From NCBI GenBank assembly GCA_002451275.1, contig DKBS01000112.1, positions 1 through 29,025 of the forward strand: DNA of 29,025 bases. Direction: 5' to 3'. Under the pieces are notes generated by a model. It was not told the origin of the DNA. It did no database searches and saw nothing but the letters and a program-made list of their open reading frames with translations. Position 1 is the first letter of the stretch; every line of letters starts with the position of its first letter. Made by a program: the position numbers and the translations under genes. Shown one piece after another: positions 21,265 through 29,025 of the stretch. This DNA comes from Planctomycetaceae bacterium UBA6894 (lineage in GTDB: Bacteria; Planctomycetota; Planctomycetia; Gemmatales; Gemmataceae).

Positions 21265-23667
21265 TCAGGCGAGCCCCCACATGCGGCGGAGGGCCCACTC
21301 GACGCAGAGCAGGGACAGGAAGGCCAGCAGGTAGATCATCAGGAACGGGGACCAACCGGTGGTTTTCCAATCCGGATGGCGGCTGGTGATTTTCCGGTCG
21401 GTTTCCTTGGGGCGGCTGGCCAACGAGCGGAGGTGCTCGAGGAGTTCCTCGCCACGGCGGGCGGTGCCGCCACCCTCCTGGGCCAATCCTTCGAGGAAGC
21501 GCGGGTCGCTGCTGAGGCGGGTGAGTTCGCGGTCGTCCTGGAAGACTTCGAAGCGGGCCTCGACCGTGTCCTTGATCTCGGCCCCGTCGGGGATCTTGGC
21601 CTGAGCCTCCAGACGGACGGTGTAGATACCCGGGGTGGTCAGCCATGCGGGATCGACCTCGCCACGGGTCTCCCCCATGTCGGTTTTTAGCGGGAGGGCC
21701 TGGGCGGCGGCGGCAGGTTGGCCACCGGGGCCCAGCGGTTTGCCCTCCGGATTGACCAGCGTGACCTTGAGGCTGGCGTTTTCCAGGGGCTTGCCGTCGG
21801 GGCCGTTCACACCCACGCGCAGGCCCAAGCCACGATCGGGCAGAACAGCCAGGCGGCGGGTATCGAGTTCGAGGAAGGCTTTCGAATCCTGTTGCTCATG
21901 GCGGGCCAACCAGCGGGCCAGGCGCTGCCAAAAGCGGTGGTGCAGGTTCCTGGAAGCCTTGTCGCGAATCCAGCGGTGGGAGGTGTCGCCGGCGAAGGCG
22001 AGGACCCGCCCCCTGCCGTGATTCAGCTTGGCCACCAGCAGGGGGTCGCCCTTGGCGTTGTTGGCCAGGAGTGTGCCATCACCGGTCATCTTGCCCAGGC
22101 GGCTGTAGCCTTCCAGTTCACGCAGGCTATCCCATGCCTGGCGGCTGTCCTTGCCGGGCTCGGCGATGGACATGAAGTAGGCGCAGAGGCGGAGGCCCTC
22201 GGCGGTGGGGACCATCCGGGCCATTTCCTCCACCGGGGGCGCTGGGGCCATGGTCAGGGGTAGCATGCGGGCCAGGGGGGTGTTTTGCCAGCCGCCGTTT
22301 CCGAAGGAGGCGTAGCCGCCCATCATCAGGAAGCCTGCCCCGCGTTCGGCGACCATTTCCTCGATTTTCGCGGCGGCCCCGGGGGATGCGGACTCCAGTT
22401 GCTGGGGGGTGATGTCGCCCAGGATGATGACATCGTAAAAGCGCTTTTGCAGGTCGAGCAGGTCGCGATTTTCGGGGTTGCCCTGGTCGGCCCGGTCGCC
22501 GCGGAGCCACGCGGTGTAGACGGTGATGTTCCGGTCGAGGGCAAGGGTGTCGGCGACGATCTGCGGTTCCCAGGCGCGCTGCTTGTCCACCAGCAGGACA
22601 CTGAGGCCCTCCTTGGCGACCTGGGCGAAGGTGGTGATGCGGTTGTTGAGGCGGTTCTGCTCGCCGGGCAACGGCTCGTTGTCGCGTGCGGGGTCACAGG
22701 CGACCACCGTCACCTGGACTTCGCCCATGGCCTGGACGGGCCGGTGGCGGAGGACGACCAGGTTGCCCTCGGACTGGCGCATGACCACCTCGCCGTTTTT
22801 GTTGGCGGCACCCTCCTCGCCGGCAGGGTAGGCGGTGGCCTCGACCGGTTCGCCGTTGACCAGCAGCTTGAAACGGACCCTGGACTGGACATATCCGGGA
22901 GCATCCACCTCGACGGTGACGCGCATCTCACCGCCGTGGGGCACGCGGGGGGTGGGTTCGGTGCGGATGTCCACCAGGCCCACATCGCGGCGGGCGCCGT
23001 CGGCGGCGGGGCTGCCGTACCAGAAAGTGTGGACCGGGCTTTCCAGGCGGCGCCAGGCCGCGGCCGCGGCCTTGGGGGGCACCCGCCGGGAGCTGGTGTC
23101 GATGCCATCGGACAGGATCATGAGGCCGAGCATCTCGCTTGCCGGATCGCGGAGATCTTCCATGGTTTTCAGCGAGCCGCCGAAATCGGTGAGGATCCCT
23201 TCGGGGGCGCCGGGCGATTCCAACTGGAGGGGCTGGACCTTGTTGCTGAAGCGCACGAGGCGGGCCTCGACCCCGTGCTCCTCCTCCAGCCGGGTGAGGA
23301 TGGGTTTGGCGGCCTCGAGGTGGGCGAGGGCGCGGGCGAAACGGGTTTGCCCATCCGCCTCGTCGGCGGTGGCCATGCTTTTGGAATCATCGAGGGCGAG
23401 GATGAGGAGGCCCTTGGCCTTGTCGGTCTCGACCCCCACCAGCGACGGCCTGAACAAGGCGGTCAGGGCCAACAGGAAGGCGAGCAGCCGGATCGCCAGC
23501 AGTGTCAGGACGCGGGGGCCGCTGGCGCCCCGGGCGCCGCGGTAGGCAGCCAGGGTGACGGCGACCAGGAGCAACACGCCGAGACCGGCCAGCCAGAAGG
23601 CGGGCCTGGCCGGATCGTTGAACGGGTAATAGGGATCGAGTTCAAAATGAATGTTGAGCGGGTTCAT
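21265..23667 (-). CDS. Large VWA/glutamine-amidotransferase-like membrane protein
   Basis: An 800-residue inner-membrane protein. It has two N-terminal helices (~24-41, ~53-71), a VWA-like domain at ~86-230 with adhesion site Asp93-x-Ser95-x-Ser97 in LALDDSKSM and LMILSDGID, beta-rich segments, then a class I glutamine-amidotransferase-like domain (~370-600). That domain carries LSVLLVDKQRAWEPQIV, YDVIILGDITPQQL and GAGFLMMGGYASFGNGGW. No catalytic Cys-His-Glu triad is evident there. A last helix lies at ~774-795. This architecture is common in Planctomycetota. Function is unknown, with a scaffold or stress-related envelope role usually assumed. The start ATG overlaps the preceding gene's stop (ATGA), and the protease gene follows 2 bp on. 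Confidence 0.85.
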   Translation of the reverse strand: MNPLNIHFELDPYYPFNDPARPAFWLAGLGVLLLVAVTLAAYRGARGASGPRVLTLLAIRLLAFLLALTALFRPSLVGVETDKAKGLLILALDDSKSMATADEADGQTRFARALAHLEAAKPILTRLEEEHGVEARLVRFSNKVQPLQLESPGAPEGILTDFGGSLKTMEDLRDPASEMLGLMILSDGIDTSSRRVPPKAAAAAWRRLESPVHTFWYGSPAADGARRDVGLVDIRTEPTPRVPHGGEMRVTVEVDAPGYVQSRVRFKLLVNGEPVEATAYPAGEEGAANKNGEVVMRQSEGNLVVLRHRPVQAMGEVQVTVVACDPARDNEPLPGEQNRLNNRITTFAQVAKEGLSVLLVDKQRAWEPQIVADTLALDRNITVYTAWLRGDRADQGNPENRDLLDLQKRFYDVIILGDITPQQLESASPGAAAKIEEMVAERGAGFLMMGGYASFGNGGWQNTPLARMLPLTMAPAPPVEEMARMVPTAEGLRLCAYFMSIAEPGKDSRQAWDSLRELEGYSRLGKMTGDGTLLANNAKGDPLLVAKLNHGRGRVLAFAGDTSHRWIRDKASRNLHHRFWQRLARWLARHEQQDSKAFLELDTRRLAVLPDRGLGLRVGVNGPDGKPLENASLKVTLVNPEGKPLGPGGQPAAAAQALPLKTDMGETRGEVDPAWLTTPGIYTVRLEAQAKIPDGAEIKDTVEARFEVFQDDRELTRLSSDPRFLEGLAQEGGGTARRGEELLEHLRSLASRPKETDRKITSRHPDWKTTGWSPFLMIYLLAFLSLLCVEWALRRMWGLA

Positions 23668-25937
23668 GCCGCGCTCCTGGCGCCAGTGGCGGCCCCGCTA
23701 GCATCCTTGTCGCCAAAGACGCGGTTGGCGAGCCAGCTTTCCACCGCGAGGAGCAGCACGACGATGGCCAGGATCCAAGGGAGCAGGTCGAGATCCCCCT
23801 GCCACTGGCCGGTCATGAGTTCATTGAGTTCGACGCCCTTGCCGGCGGTGAGGATCCTGTCCTTGCCGAGGACCTGCTCGATCTCCTCGGCAGGCGCCTT
23901 ATCGAGGTCTGTCTCGTTGGGATCCAGGGCCAGGCTGAAGGCGCGGGCCAGGCGTTTCTGGGCGGTGCGGACCTGGTAGTTGCCGGCTTCCTCGGCCTCG
24001 GGCAGCGTGAGGCGTTTGGCGTCGTCGGGGATGACCAGTTCGCTGCCATCGCCCTGGAGGCCGGGGCCGCGCAGACGCAGGGGCAACATGGCCGGTGCCA
24101 GGGACGGCAGATCCACCTCGGGCTTTTGGCCCGGGCGGGCGATCCAGTTGGCCTGGGCGACCTGACTGCCGGTGCCCGCCATGTCGCGGTTGATCTGGTC
24201 GATCAGCACCAGGCCGATGGAGGAATCGGTGTAGAAGTTGTTCCAGCCCCGGTTGTTGTCGAACAGGCGCCCATCGAGGCCGGTGGCCAACTGGAGAACC
24301 CGGCCGGTGCCCACCTTGCCGAGGATGGCGAAGGGGCCGGCCTCGGGTTTGCCCTGGAATCTGGCGACCACGCGGGCATCGGCCTCGGGGTCACCCAGGC
24401 GGCGGACACGCCAGACGAGCGGCTCGTACTCCTGCACGGCGAAGTCGGCCTGGCCGCTGGTGACCAGACGCTGGATGGCGGAGGTGAAGCCCTCGACCGT
24501 GTCCCAACCGCCCACTTTCCAGCCGCGCTCCATGGCGGGCAGCACCTCCAGGGCGCCGTAGGTGGCGGGCAGCACCGCGTCGGCCGCGGCGGTGGAGTAG
24601 GAGGTGGGCTTGGCGACGGGGCCGGCGGGGGGCAGGACCACGAGGGAGCCGCCGGAGCGGAGGTAACTCTCGAGATTGTTCCAGAGTTCCTGGGGTGGAT
24701 TGTCGATGTGGGCGAGCCAGACGACCCGGCTGGCTGCGAGTTCCTGCTGGGTCCAGGAGGCCTTGTCGGAGAGGGGCCGCACCTCGACGGGGTGGCGCCG
24801 GAGGGAGTCCATGGCGTTTTTCAGCAGGTCCGCCTCCTCGGGGTTGCCGGCCAGGACGAGGATTTCGCGACGGACGGGGAGTGTGGCGCCGCGGGTGTTG
24901 TCGATGGGCAGCGCATCATCGGGCTGCACGCGGGCCGTGAACTGGAAGTAGCCTTCCTTCTCCCCCTCGGGAAGCGCCGGGACCTGGCGCAGGAACTCGA
25001 CCACCTTGACCGGTTCGGCGGAGGTGAGTTCGACCGCTTTTTTCTCGACGGGCCTGGCGACTTCGGGATCGTTGTCGAGTCCCACGCTGACCTGGACGGC
25101 GGTCTTGCCGCCGGGCGGTTCGCCGCGGGCGCGCAGCTCGACCTGCAGGCGCACCTGGGAACCCGGGGCGGCGGCGGGGGGATCGATCCGCAGTTGGGTG
25201 ATGGCGACATGGGGTACCGTCTCGCCCCCCACATCGAGCCAGTAGCCCTGGGTTTTCTCCGGCAGTTTCACGGGGGCGGCCCCGGCGCCCTGCCAGGCGT
25301 TGCGGGTGCGATCGGACAGGACCACCATCAGGTTGAGGACGCCCTCGCCCCCCTCCTCGCGGGAAGCCTCCTCCAGGAGCCTTGCGGCCTTGCGCATGCC
25401 GGGCACCACGGAGCCCTGCGAGGCGGTGATGCGGGCGCCTTCCATCTGCTGGCGGGCGCGTTTGACATTGCCCCAGCCGGATTCCCCGGCGCCGTCGATG
25501 GCGGCCGCGCCGGAAAGGGACTCCCCATCGCCGCGCAGGACCTGGACCTTGCTCTCGGGAGAAAAGCGCTCGAGCATCTCGCCCACCAGCCGGCGGGCCT
25601 CATCGAACGGAGTGGACTGCCCCTGCCTTTGGCCCATGCTGGGGCTGAGATCGAGCACGAGAACCGCGCGCACCATGGCACCCTGGCCGAGGTCGATGCC
25701 GGGATTGGGCAGGAGGGGTCTGGCCAGCGCCAGGCAGGCCAGGAGCATGATGGCGACCCGGACCAACAGCAGGAGCAGGTTCTGCAACTGGCTGCGGCGG
25801 CGGGATTTCTGCTGGCGCTCGAGCAGGAAGCGCATGGCGGGGAAGATGATGCGCTTGGGCTGGCCCTTCTTGAGCATGTGCAGGAACACAGGCACAGCGG
25901 CCAAGGCGGTGAAGGCGAGGAGGTAGGCGTGCACCAT
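23664..25937 (-). CDS. BatA/VWA-domain membrane protein, long form
   Basis: A 757-residue membrane protein. The N-terminus carries the BatA-type motif (FLHMLKKGQPKRIIFPAMRFL, ~18-38) with helices at ~3-20 and ~55-73. It is followed by a VWA domain with adhesion site Asp96-x-Ser98-x-Ser100 in VLVLDLSPSMGQ and LNLMVVLSDRTRNAW. A long extracytoplasmic part resembles the neighbouring VWA protein (REILVLAGNPEEADLLKNAM, GSLVVLPPAGPV). One C-terminal helix is at ~716-735. BatA proteins in other bacteria work with MoxR ATPases, and none is nearby. The coding-strand GGGGAGGG lies 11 nt before the ATG. The gene begins 90 bp after glgP with no terminator between, so it may share that transcript. Confidence 0.87.
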   Translation of the reverse strand: MVHAYLLAFTALAAVPVFLHMLKKGQPKRIIFPAMRFLLERQQKSRRRSQLQNLLLLLVRVAIMLLACLALARPLLPNPGIDLGQGAMVRAVLVLDLSPSMGQRQGQSTPFDEARRLVGEMLERFSPESKVQVLRGDGESLSGAAAIDGAGESGWGNVKRARQQMEGARITASQGSVVPGMRKAARLLEEASREEGGEGVLNLMVVLSDRTRNAWQGAGAAPVKLPEKTQGYWLDVGGETVPHVAITQLRIDPPAAAPGSQVRLQVELRARGEPPGGKTAVQVSVGLDNDPEVARPVEKKAVELTSAEPVKVVEFLRQVPALPEGEKEGYFQFTARVQPDDALPIDNTRGATLPVRREILVLAGNPEEADLLKNAMDSLRRHPVEVRPLSDKASWTQQELAASRVVWLAHIDNPPQELWNNLESYLRSGGSLVVLPPAGPVAKPTSYSTAAADAVLPATYGALEVLPAMERGWKVGGWDTVEGFTSAIQRLVTSGQADFAVQEYEPLVWRVRRLGDPEADARVVARFQGKPEAGPFAILGKVGTGRVLQLATGLDGRLFDNNRGWNNFYTDSSIGLVLIDQINRDMAGTGSQVAQANWIARPGQKPEVDLPSLAPAMLPLRLRGPGLQGDGSELVIPDDAKRLTLPEAEEAGNYQVRTAQKRLARAFSLALDPNETDLDKAPAEEIEQVLGKDRILTAGKGVELNELMTGQWQGDLDLLPWILAIVVLLLAVESWLANRVFGDKDASGAATGARSAA

Positions 25938-26027
25938 GGCTTATGCCGCCCTCCCCAGACCCACCAGGTTTCCGGCGCGATCCATCGCCTCCGACTCCCC
26001 TCTCCAACGATGCCGCGCGAGGCGGAC

Positions 26028-28511
26028 TCATACCACCGGGGTGATTCCCCAGATATCGCGCGCGTACTCGGCGACCGTGCGGTCGGACGAGAACTTGCCC
26101 ATGCGGGCGATGTTGAGCAGGCACTTCCTGTCCCACTCACCCGGGTTGTTCCAATCGGCGTCGATGCGGTCCTGGATGTCGAGGTACTCCCCGAGATCGG
26201 CCAGGTAGTAGAACGGGTCGTGGTTCTCGACGAGCATGGAATAGACCCAGGTGCAGTCGCAGCCGGGCACATTGAAGCGGCCGGCGCGGAAGGCGTCCAT
26301 GAGCCGCTTGATCCGCGGGGAATTCTCGTAGAAAAAGACCGGCTCGACCTTGCCCTCGCGCAACTCGCGGATGCCCTCGACGGTCTTGCCGAAGAGGTAG
26401 AAGTTGTCGTCGCCCACCTCCTCGCGGATCTCGACATTGGCGCCGTCGAGCGTGCCGACGGTGAGGGCGCCGTTCATGGCGAACTTCATGTTGCCGGTGC
26501 CGGAGGCCTCGAAGCCCGCGGTGGAGATCTGCTCGCTGAGGTCGGCGGCAGGGATCATCACCTCGGCGAGGCTGACGCGGTAATCGGGCAGGTAGGCCAT
26601 CTTCAGCCAGCGGTTGACGCGGGGATCGCGGTTGATGAGTTCGCCCAGGCCGCAGGCGAGGTTGATGACCCGCTTGGCGGCCAGGTAGCCGGGCGCGGCC
26701 TTGCCGGCCAGCAGGCAGGTGCGCGGCGCCTGCGGGGTGAAGCCGTCCTCCACCACCCGCAGGTACTGCCAGGCGACGCGCAGCAGCATGAGCAACTGGC
26801 GCTTGTAGAGGTGGATGCGCTTGATCTGTATATCCATGAGGGCGTTGGGGTCGAGGACGGTGCCCGTGACCGAGTGGGTGTAGCGGGCGAGACGGTCCTT
26901 GTTGCCGCGCTTGACCTTGCGCAGCCTGGCGAGGACGGCCGGGTCGGCGGCGAATTTCTCGAGGGAACGCAACTGGTCCAGGTGGTCCACCCAACCGTCA
27001 CCCACCAGCGAGGTGAGCAGGTTGGAAAGCTCCGGATTGGCGACCATGTACCAGCGGCGGGGGGTGACCCCGTTGGTCTTGTTGTTGAACTTCCAGGGGG
27101 TCATCTCGTAGAAGTCGGGCACGAGCTCCTTCTTGACGAGTTCGGAGTGCAGGGCGGCCACACCGTTGACGCTGTGGCTGCCGACAATGGCGAGATTGGC
27201 CATGCGGACCTTGCGCTCGGGCTCCTCCTCGATGAGGGACATGCGTCGCAGGCGGGCCTCATCGCCGGGCCACCGGCCGCGGACCTCCTCGAGGAACTGG
27301 CGATTGATCTCGTAGATGATCTGCAGGTGGCGGGGCAGGGCGACCTCGAAGAGGTGCAGGGGCCAGCGTTCGAGGGCCTCGGGCAGGAGGGTGTGGTTGG
27401 TGTAGGCGATGCTTTTGGAGGTGATGCGCCAGGCCTGCTCCCACTCCATGCCGACCTCGTCGAGCAGGAGGCGCATCAGCTCGGCCACGGTCATGGCGGG
27501 GTGGGTGTCGTTGAGCTGGATGGCAATGCGGTCGGGCAGGCGGGTGTAGTCGCCCTCGAGGTCGCCCACATGGCGGCGGAGGATGTCGCGCAGGGCGCAG
27601 GCGACCATGAAGTATTCCTGCAGCAGGCGGAGTTCCTGCCCCTGGCGGACCTGGTCGGAGGGGTAGAGGACCTTGGAGAGGTTCTCGCTGAAGACCTTCT
27701 GTTCGACCGCCTTGATGTAGTCGCCCGAGTTGAAGACCTTCATCTCGAACTCGGTGGAGGCCCGGGCGGCGTAGAGACGGAGGGTGTTGACGGTCTTGCC
27801 GTTGTGGCCGGCGATGAGCATGTCGAACGGGACGCCGACGATAGTCTGGTAATCGACCCAGCGGGAGCGTTTGCGGCCCTGGCTGTCGGTCTCGAGGACG
27901 ACGCGGCCGTAGACGGGGATCTGGCAGGTGCGCTCCATGCGCTCGATCTGCCAGGGTGAGCGGCCGAGGCGCTGCCAGGCATCGGGTCGCTCGACCTGCT
28001 CGAGGTTGTGGATCTCCTGCCTGAAGAGGCCGTATTCGTAGTTGATGCCGTAGCCGAACAGCGGCATGGAGAGGTTGGCGCCGGAATCGAGGAAGCAGGC
28101 GGCTAGGCGGCCCAGACCACCGTTGCCCAGGGCGGCGTCTTCCTCAACCTCGCAGAGATCCTCGAGGCGGGTGCCCTTGCTCTCGAGGGCGCGTTTGCAT
28201 TCCTCGTACATGCCCAGGTTGACCAGGTTGTTGAGCAGGGACCGGCCGATGAGGAATTCGGCGGAAAGGTAGTAGGCGCGCTTGGCGCCTTCCTGGCGGT
28301 AGCGGGCCTCGGTTTCGAGGGCACCATCGATGAGGCGTTCGCGGACCGCCAGACTGACCGCCATCAGCTTTTCGTGGCTGGTGAGGCTACCCCAGGGGAG
28401 CCCCAGGGTGTAGCGGGCGTGGCGCTCGATGGCTTCCAGCAGGCTGCCCTCGCCAACGACCACTGGACGACCGGGTTGGGTGGCATGGACCGGGGGTGTG
28501 GGCAAAGTCAT
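26028..28511 (-). CDS. glgP: Glycogen/starch alpha-glucan phosphorylase
   Basis: An 827-residue GT35 enzyme that releases glucose 1-phosphate from alpha-1,4-glucans using PLP. Recognisable stretches in order are KRAYYLSAEFLIGRSLLNNL, EDAALGNGGLGRLAACFLDS, GYGINYEYGLFRQ, QLNDTHPAMTVAELMRLL, TNHTLLPEALERWP, RRWYMVANPELSNLL, RIHLYKRQLL and the PLP site EASGTGNMKFAMNGALTVG, with the lysine near residue 676. Length fits bacterial GlgP/MalP. I chose the ATG at 28511 because GGAGG lies 7 nt upstream on the coding strand. A longer in-frame reading adds Arg/Pro-rich residues not typical of the family. No glycogen synthase or branching gene is in the window. Confidence 0.97.
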   Translation of the reverse strand: MTLPTPPVHATQPGRPVVVGEGSLLEAIERHARYTLGLPWGSLTSHEKLMAVSLAVRERLIDGALETEARYRQEGAKRAYYLSAEFLIGRSLLNNLVNLGMYEECKRALESKGTRLEDLCEVEEDAALGNGGLGRLAACFLDSGANLSMPLFGYGINYEYGLFRQEIHNLEQVERPDAWQRLGRSPWQIERMERTCQIPVYGRVVLETDSQGRKRSRWVDYQTIVGVPFDMLIAGHNGKTVNTLRLYAARASTEFEMKVFNSGDYIKAVEQKVFSENLSKVLYPSDQVRQGQELRLLQEYFMVACALRDILRRHVGDLEGDYTRLPDRIAIQLNDTHPAMTVAELMRLLLDEVGMEWEQAWRITSKSIAYTNHTLLPEALERWPLHLFEVALPRHLQIIYEINRQFLEEVRGRWPGDEARLRRMSLIEEEPERKVRMANLAIVGSHSVNGVAALHSELVKKELVPDFYEMTPWKFNNKTNGVTPRRWYMVANPELSNLLTSLVGDGWVDHLDQLRSLEKFAADPAVLARLRKVKRGNKDRLARYTHSVTGTVLDPNALMDIQIKRIHLYKRQLLMLLRVAWQYLRVVEDGFTPQAPRTCLLAGKAAPGYLAAKRVINLACGLGELINRDPRVNRWLKMAYLPDYRVSLAEVMIPAADLSEQISTAGFEASGTGNMKFAMNGALTVGTLDGANVEIREEVGDDNFYLFGKTVEGIRELREGKVEPVFFYENSPRIKRLMDAFRAGRFNVPGCDCTWVYSMLVENHDPFYYLADLGEYLDIQDRIDADWNNPGEWDRKCLLNIARMGKFSSDRTVAEYARDIWGITPVV

Positions 28512-28843
28512 GAAACAGCCTCCATTTTCCGGATTGCCGCAGGCCTGCCAGGCCCACGGCCGCGCCAGGACACGGGGTGCCCGACGCGGTGCGACGACGG
28601 TTCTGAGAGGTACAGACATGGTACAGGAACGGGGCGGCTGCCGGCAGGCGGATCGGGCGGGGTGATCAAGTGCTAGCAGGTTGTTTGTGATTGTTCGTGA
28701 GGCTTTGCTGGAAACCGGCATGTATTGCGGGGTTTTGGCCCTAGATGTCCTAGAGGAGGGCCTGGTTTGGGGGGCCGTGGCGGCTGGCGTGGGTCTGGCT
28801 GGCGTGTGGGGATTTTAGAGGGCCCATCGCTTCCGCAGACCTC

Positions 28844-28895
28844 ATCCACCCGGTCTTCTTCTCCCGAACGGAGAAGGAGGAGCAAATGGGTGGAT
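28844..28895. repeat. REP-like compound inverted repeat
   Basis: Outer arms ATCCACCC (28844-28851) and GGGTGGAT (28888-28895) enclose a second stem CTTCTTCTCC (28855-28864) with GGAGAAGGAG (28870-28879, one G-T pair) around a CGAAC loop. This two-stem form in a noncoding region resembles the dispersed REP-type palindromes seen between genes in many genomes. Copy number elsewhere is unknown. Confidence 0.6.
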
Positions 28896-28934
28896 TGCCG
28901 CTTGAGTTGTAGGCGGGCGCAGGGTTGGCGCATA

Positions 28935-29000
28935 GGTTTGGACCTTGGGCGGGGTTGGGGGGTCTGGTACCGGCTGGGTTGAAGGGGTTTGGACCTTGGG
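28935..29000 (+). repeat. 15-bp direct repeat in a G-rich tract
   Basis: GGTTTGGACCTTGGG occurs at 28935-28949 and 28986-29000 (51-bp period). G-runs between and after the copies, including GGGGGG at 28957-28962 and GGGGGGG at 28998-29004, could allow a G-quadruplex on the + strand. The repeat may continue past the window edge. Confidence 0.6.
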
Positions 29001-29025
29001 GGGGTGAAGGGTTTTGGAAATGGGT

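Larger units (their letters stand above)
28512..29025. other. Gene-poor region upstream of glgP
   Basis: There is no convincing coding sequence in 514 bp. It should hold the glgP promoter, but no clear -35/-10 pair was seen. It contains a 7-bp direct repeat GGTACAG (28609-28615, 28620-28626; 11-bp period), a 10-bp direct repeat GGCTGGCGTG (28782-28791, 28797-28806), the compound hairpin 28844-28895 and a G-rich tail with a 15-bp direct repeat. The window ends here, so a gene further right cannot be seen. Confidence 0.6.

Noticed and set aside
22285..23979. 564-codon frame on the + strand opposite the large VWA gene
   Set aside because: Antisense to a gene with clear VWA and amidotransferase-like motifs, with a Gly/His/Asp-rich translation and no domain.
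24126..27959. Very long open frame (1277 codons) on the + strand
   Set aside because: It lies antisense to the glgP and BatA-like genes, whose products are clearly recognisable. The translation is rich in Gly, Ala, Val, Asp and His with no domain. High-GC codon use that avoids TTA, CTA and TCA leaves this antisense frame open.
28512..28619. Longer glgP start at an in-frame ATG at 28619
   Set aside because: It adds 36 Arg/Pro-rich residues not typical of phosphorylases. The ATG at 28511 has an ideal GGAGG at 7-nt spacing.
28673..28982. Small frames of 85-86 codons on both strands near the right end
   Set aside because: Pro/Arg/Gly-rich translations overlapping the hairpin and G-rich repeats, with no ribosome binding site or domain.

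Overview
This is a high-GC bacterial chromosomal window with densely packed genes. No rRNA, tRNA, CRISPR array, insertion sequence or phage gene was found. The likely source is a member of the Planctomycetota. That is an inference from three things: a CrtN/CrtP/CrtQ-type C30 carotenoid operon, very large BatA/von Willebrand A (VWA) membrane proteins typical of that phylum, and a sigma-70 factor with a non-standard N-terminus. No phylogenetic marker was compared.

Layout. (1) 60-2678, + strand: a sigma-70 family factor, then an MFS transporter with a large soluble insert. Each is followed by its own intrinsic terminator. (2) 2807-4112: an orphan small membrane protein converging on a lone VWA membrane protein. 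(3) 4363-9681, + strand: lysyl-tRNA synthetase (with a recognisable promoter), a LolC/E-type permease and LolD-type ATPase, a branched-chain aminotransferase and a UspA protein. (4) 13531-9730, - strand: a tightly coupled ABC exporter (ATPase, permease), a secreted thioredoxin-fold protein and an EamA transporter. (5) 13801-20559, + strand: a carotenoid operon (crtN, crtP, acyltransferase, crtQ), followed without a visible terminator by a PmtA-like methyltransferase and a secreted Cys-rich tandem-repeat protein. A strong terminator ends the unit. (6) 28511-20615, - strand: glycogen phosphorylase, two large VWA/BatA-like membrane proteins and a CPBP-family membrane protease. The last three are translationally coupled or nearly so. 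(7) 28512-29025: no convincing gene, but a REP-like compound hairpin and G-rich direct repeats.

How the genes fit together. CrtN would desaturate a C30 precursor, CrtP would oxidise its terminal methyl, and CrtQ plus the PlsC-like acyltransferase would glycosylate and acylate the product. This resembles the staphyloxanthin route with a non-homologous acyltransferase. The squalene or diapophytoene synthase and the aldehyde dehydrogenase are not in the window. The lol-type genes point to lipoprotein or other envelope-lipid export, and hence a diderm envelope.

The most unusual item is the 267-residue Cys-rich protein (19756-20559). It carries three nearly identical 25-residue units with five cysteines each, and it sits at the end of the carotenoid operon. 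Other points of interest are the inverted repeats in the divergent promoter region at 13532-13800, the acyltransferase with Gln where motif III normally has Glu, the long insert in the MFS transporter, and an apparent change of strand G/C bias near 16-18 kb.
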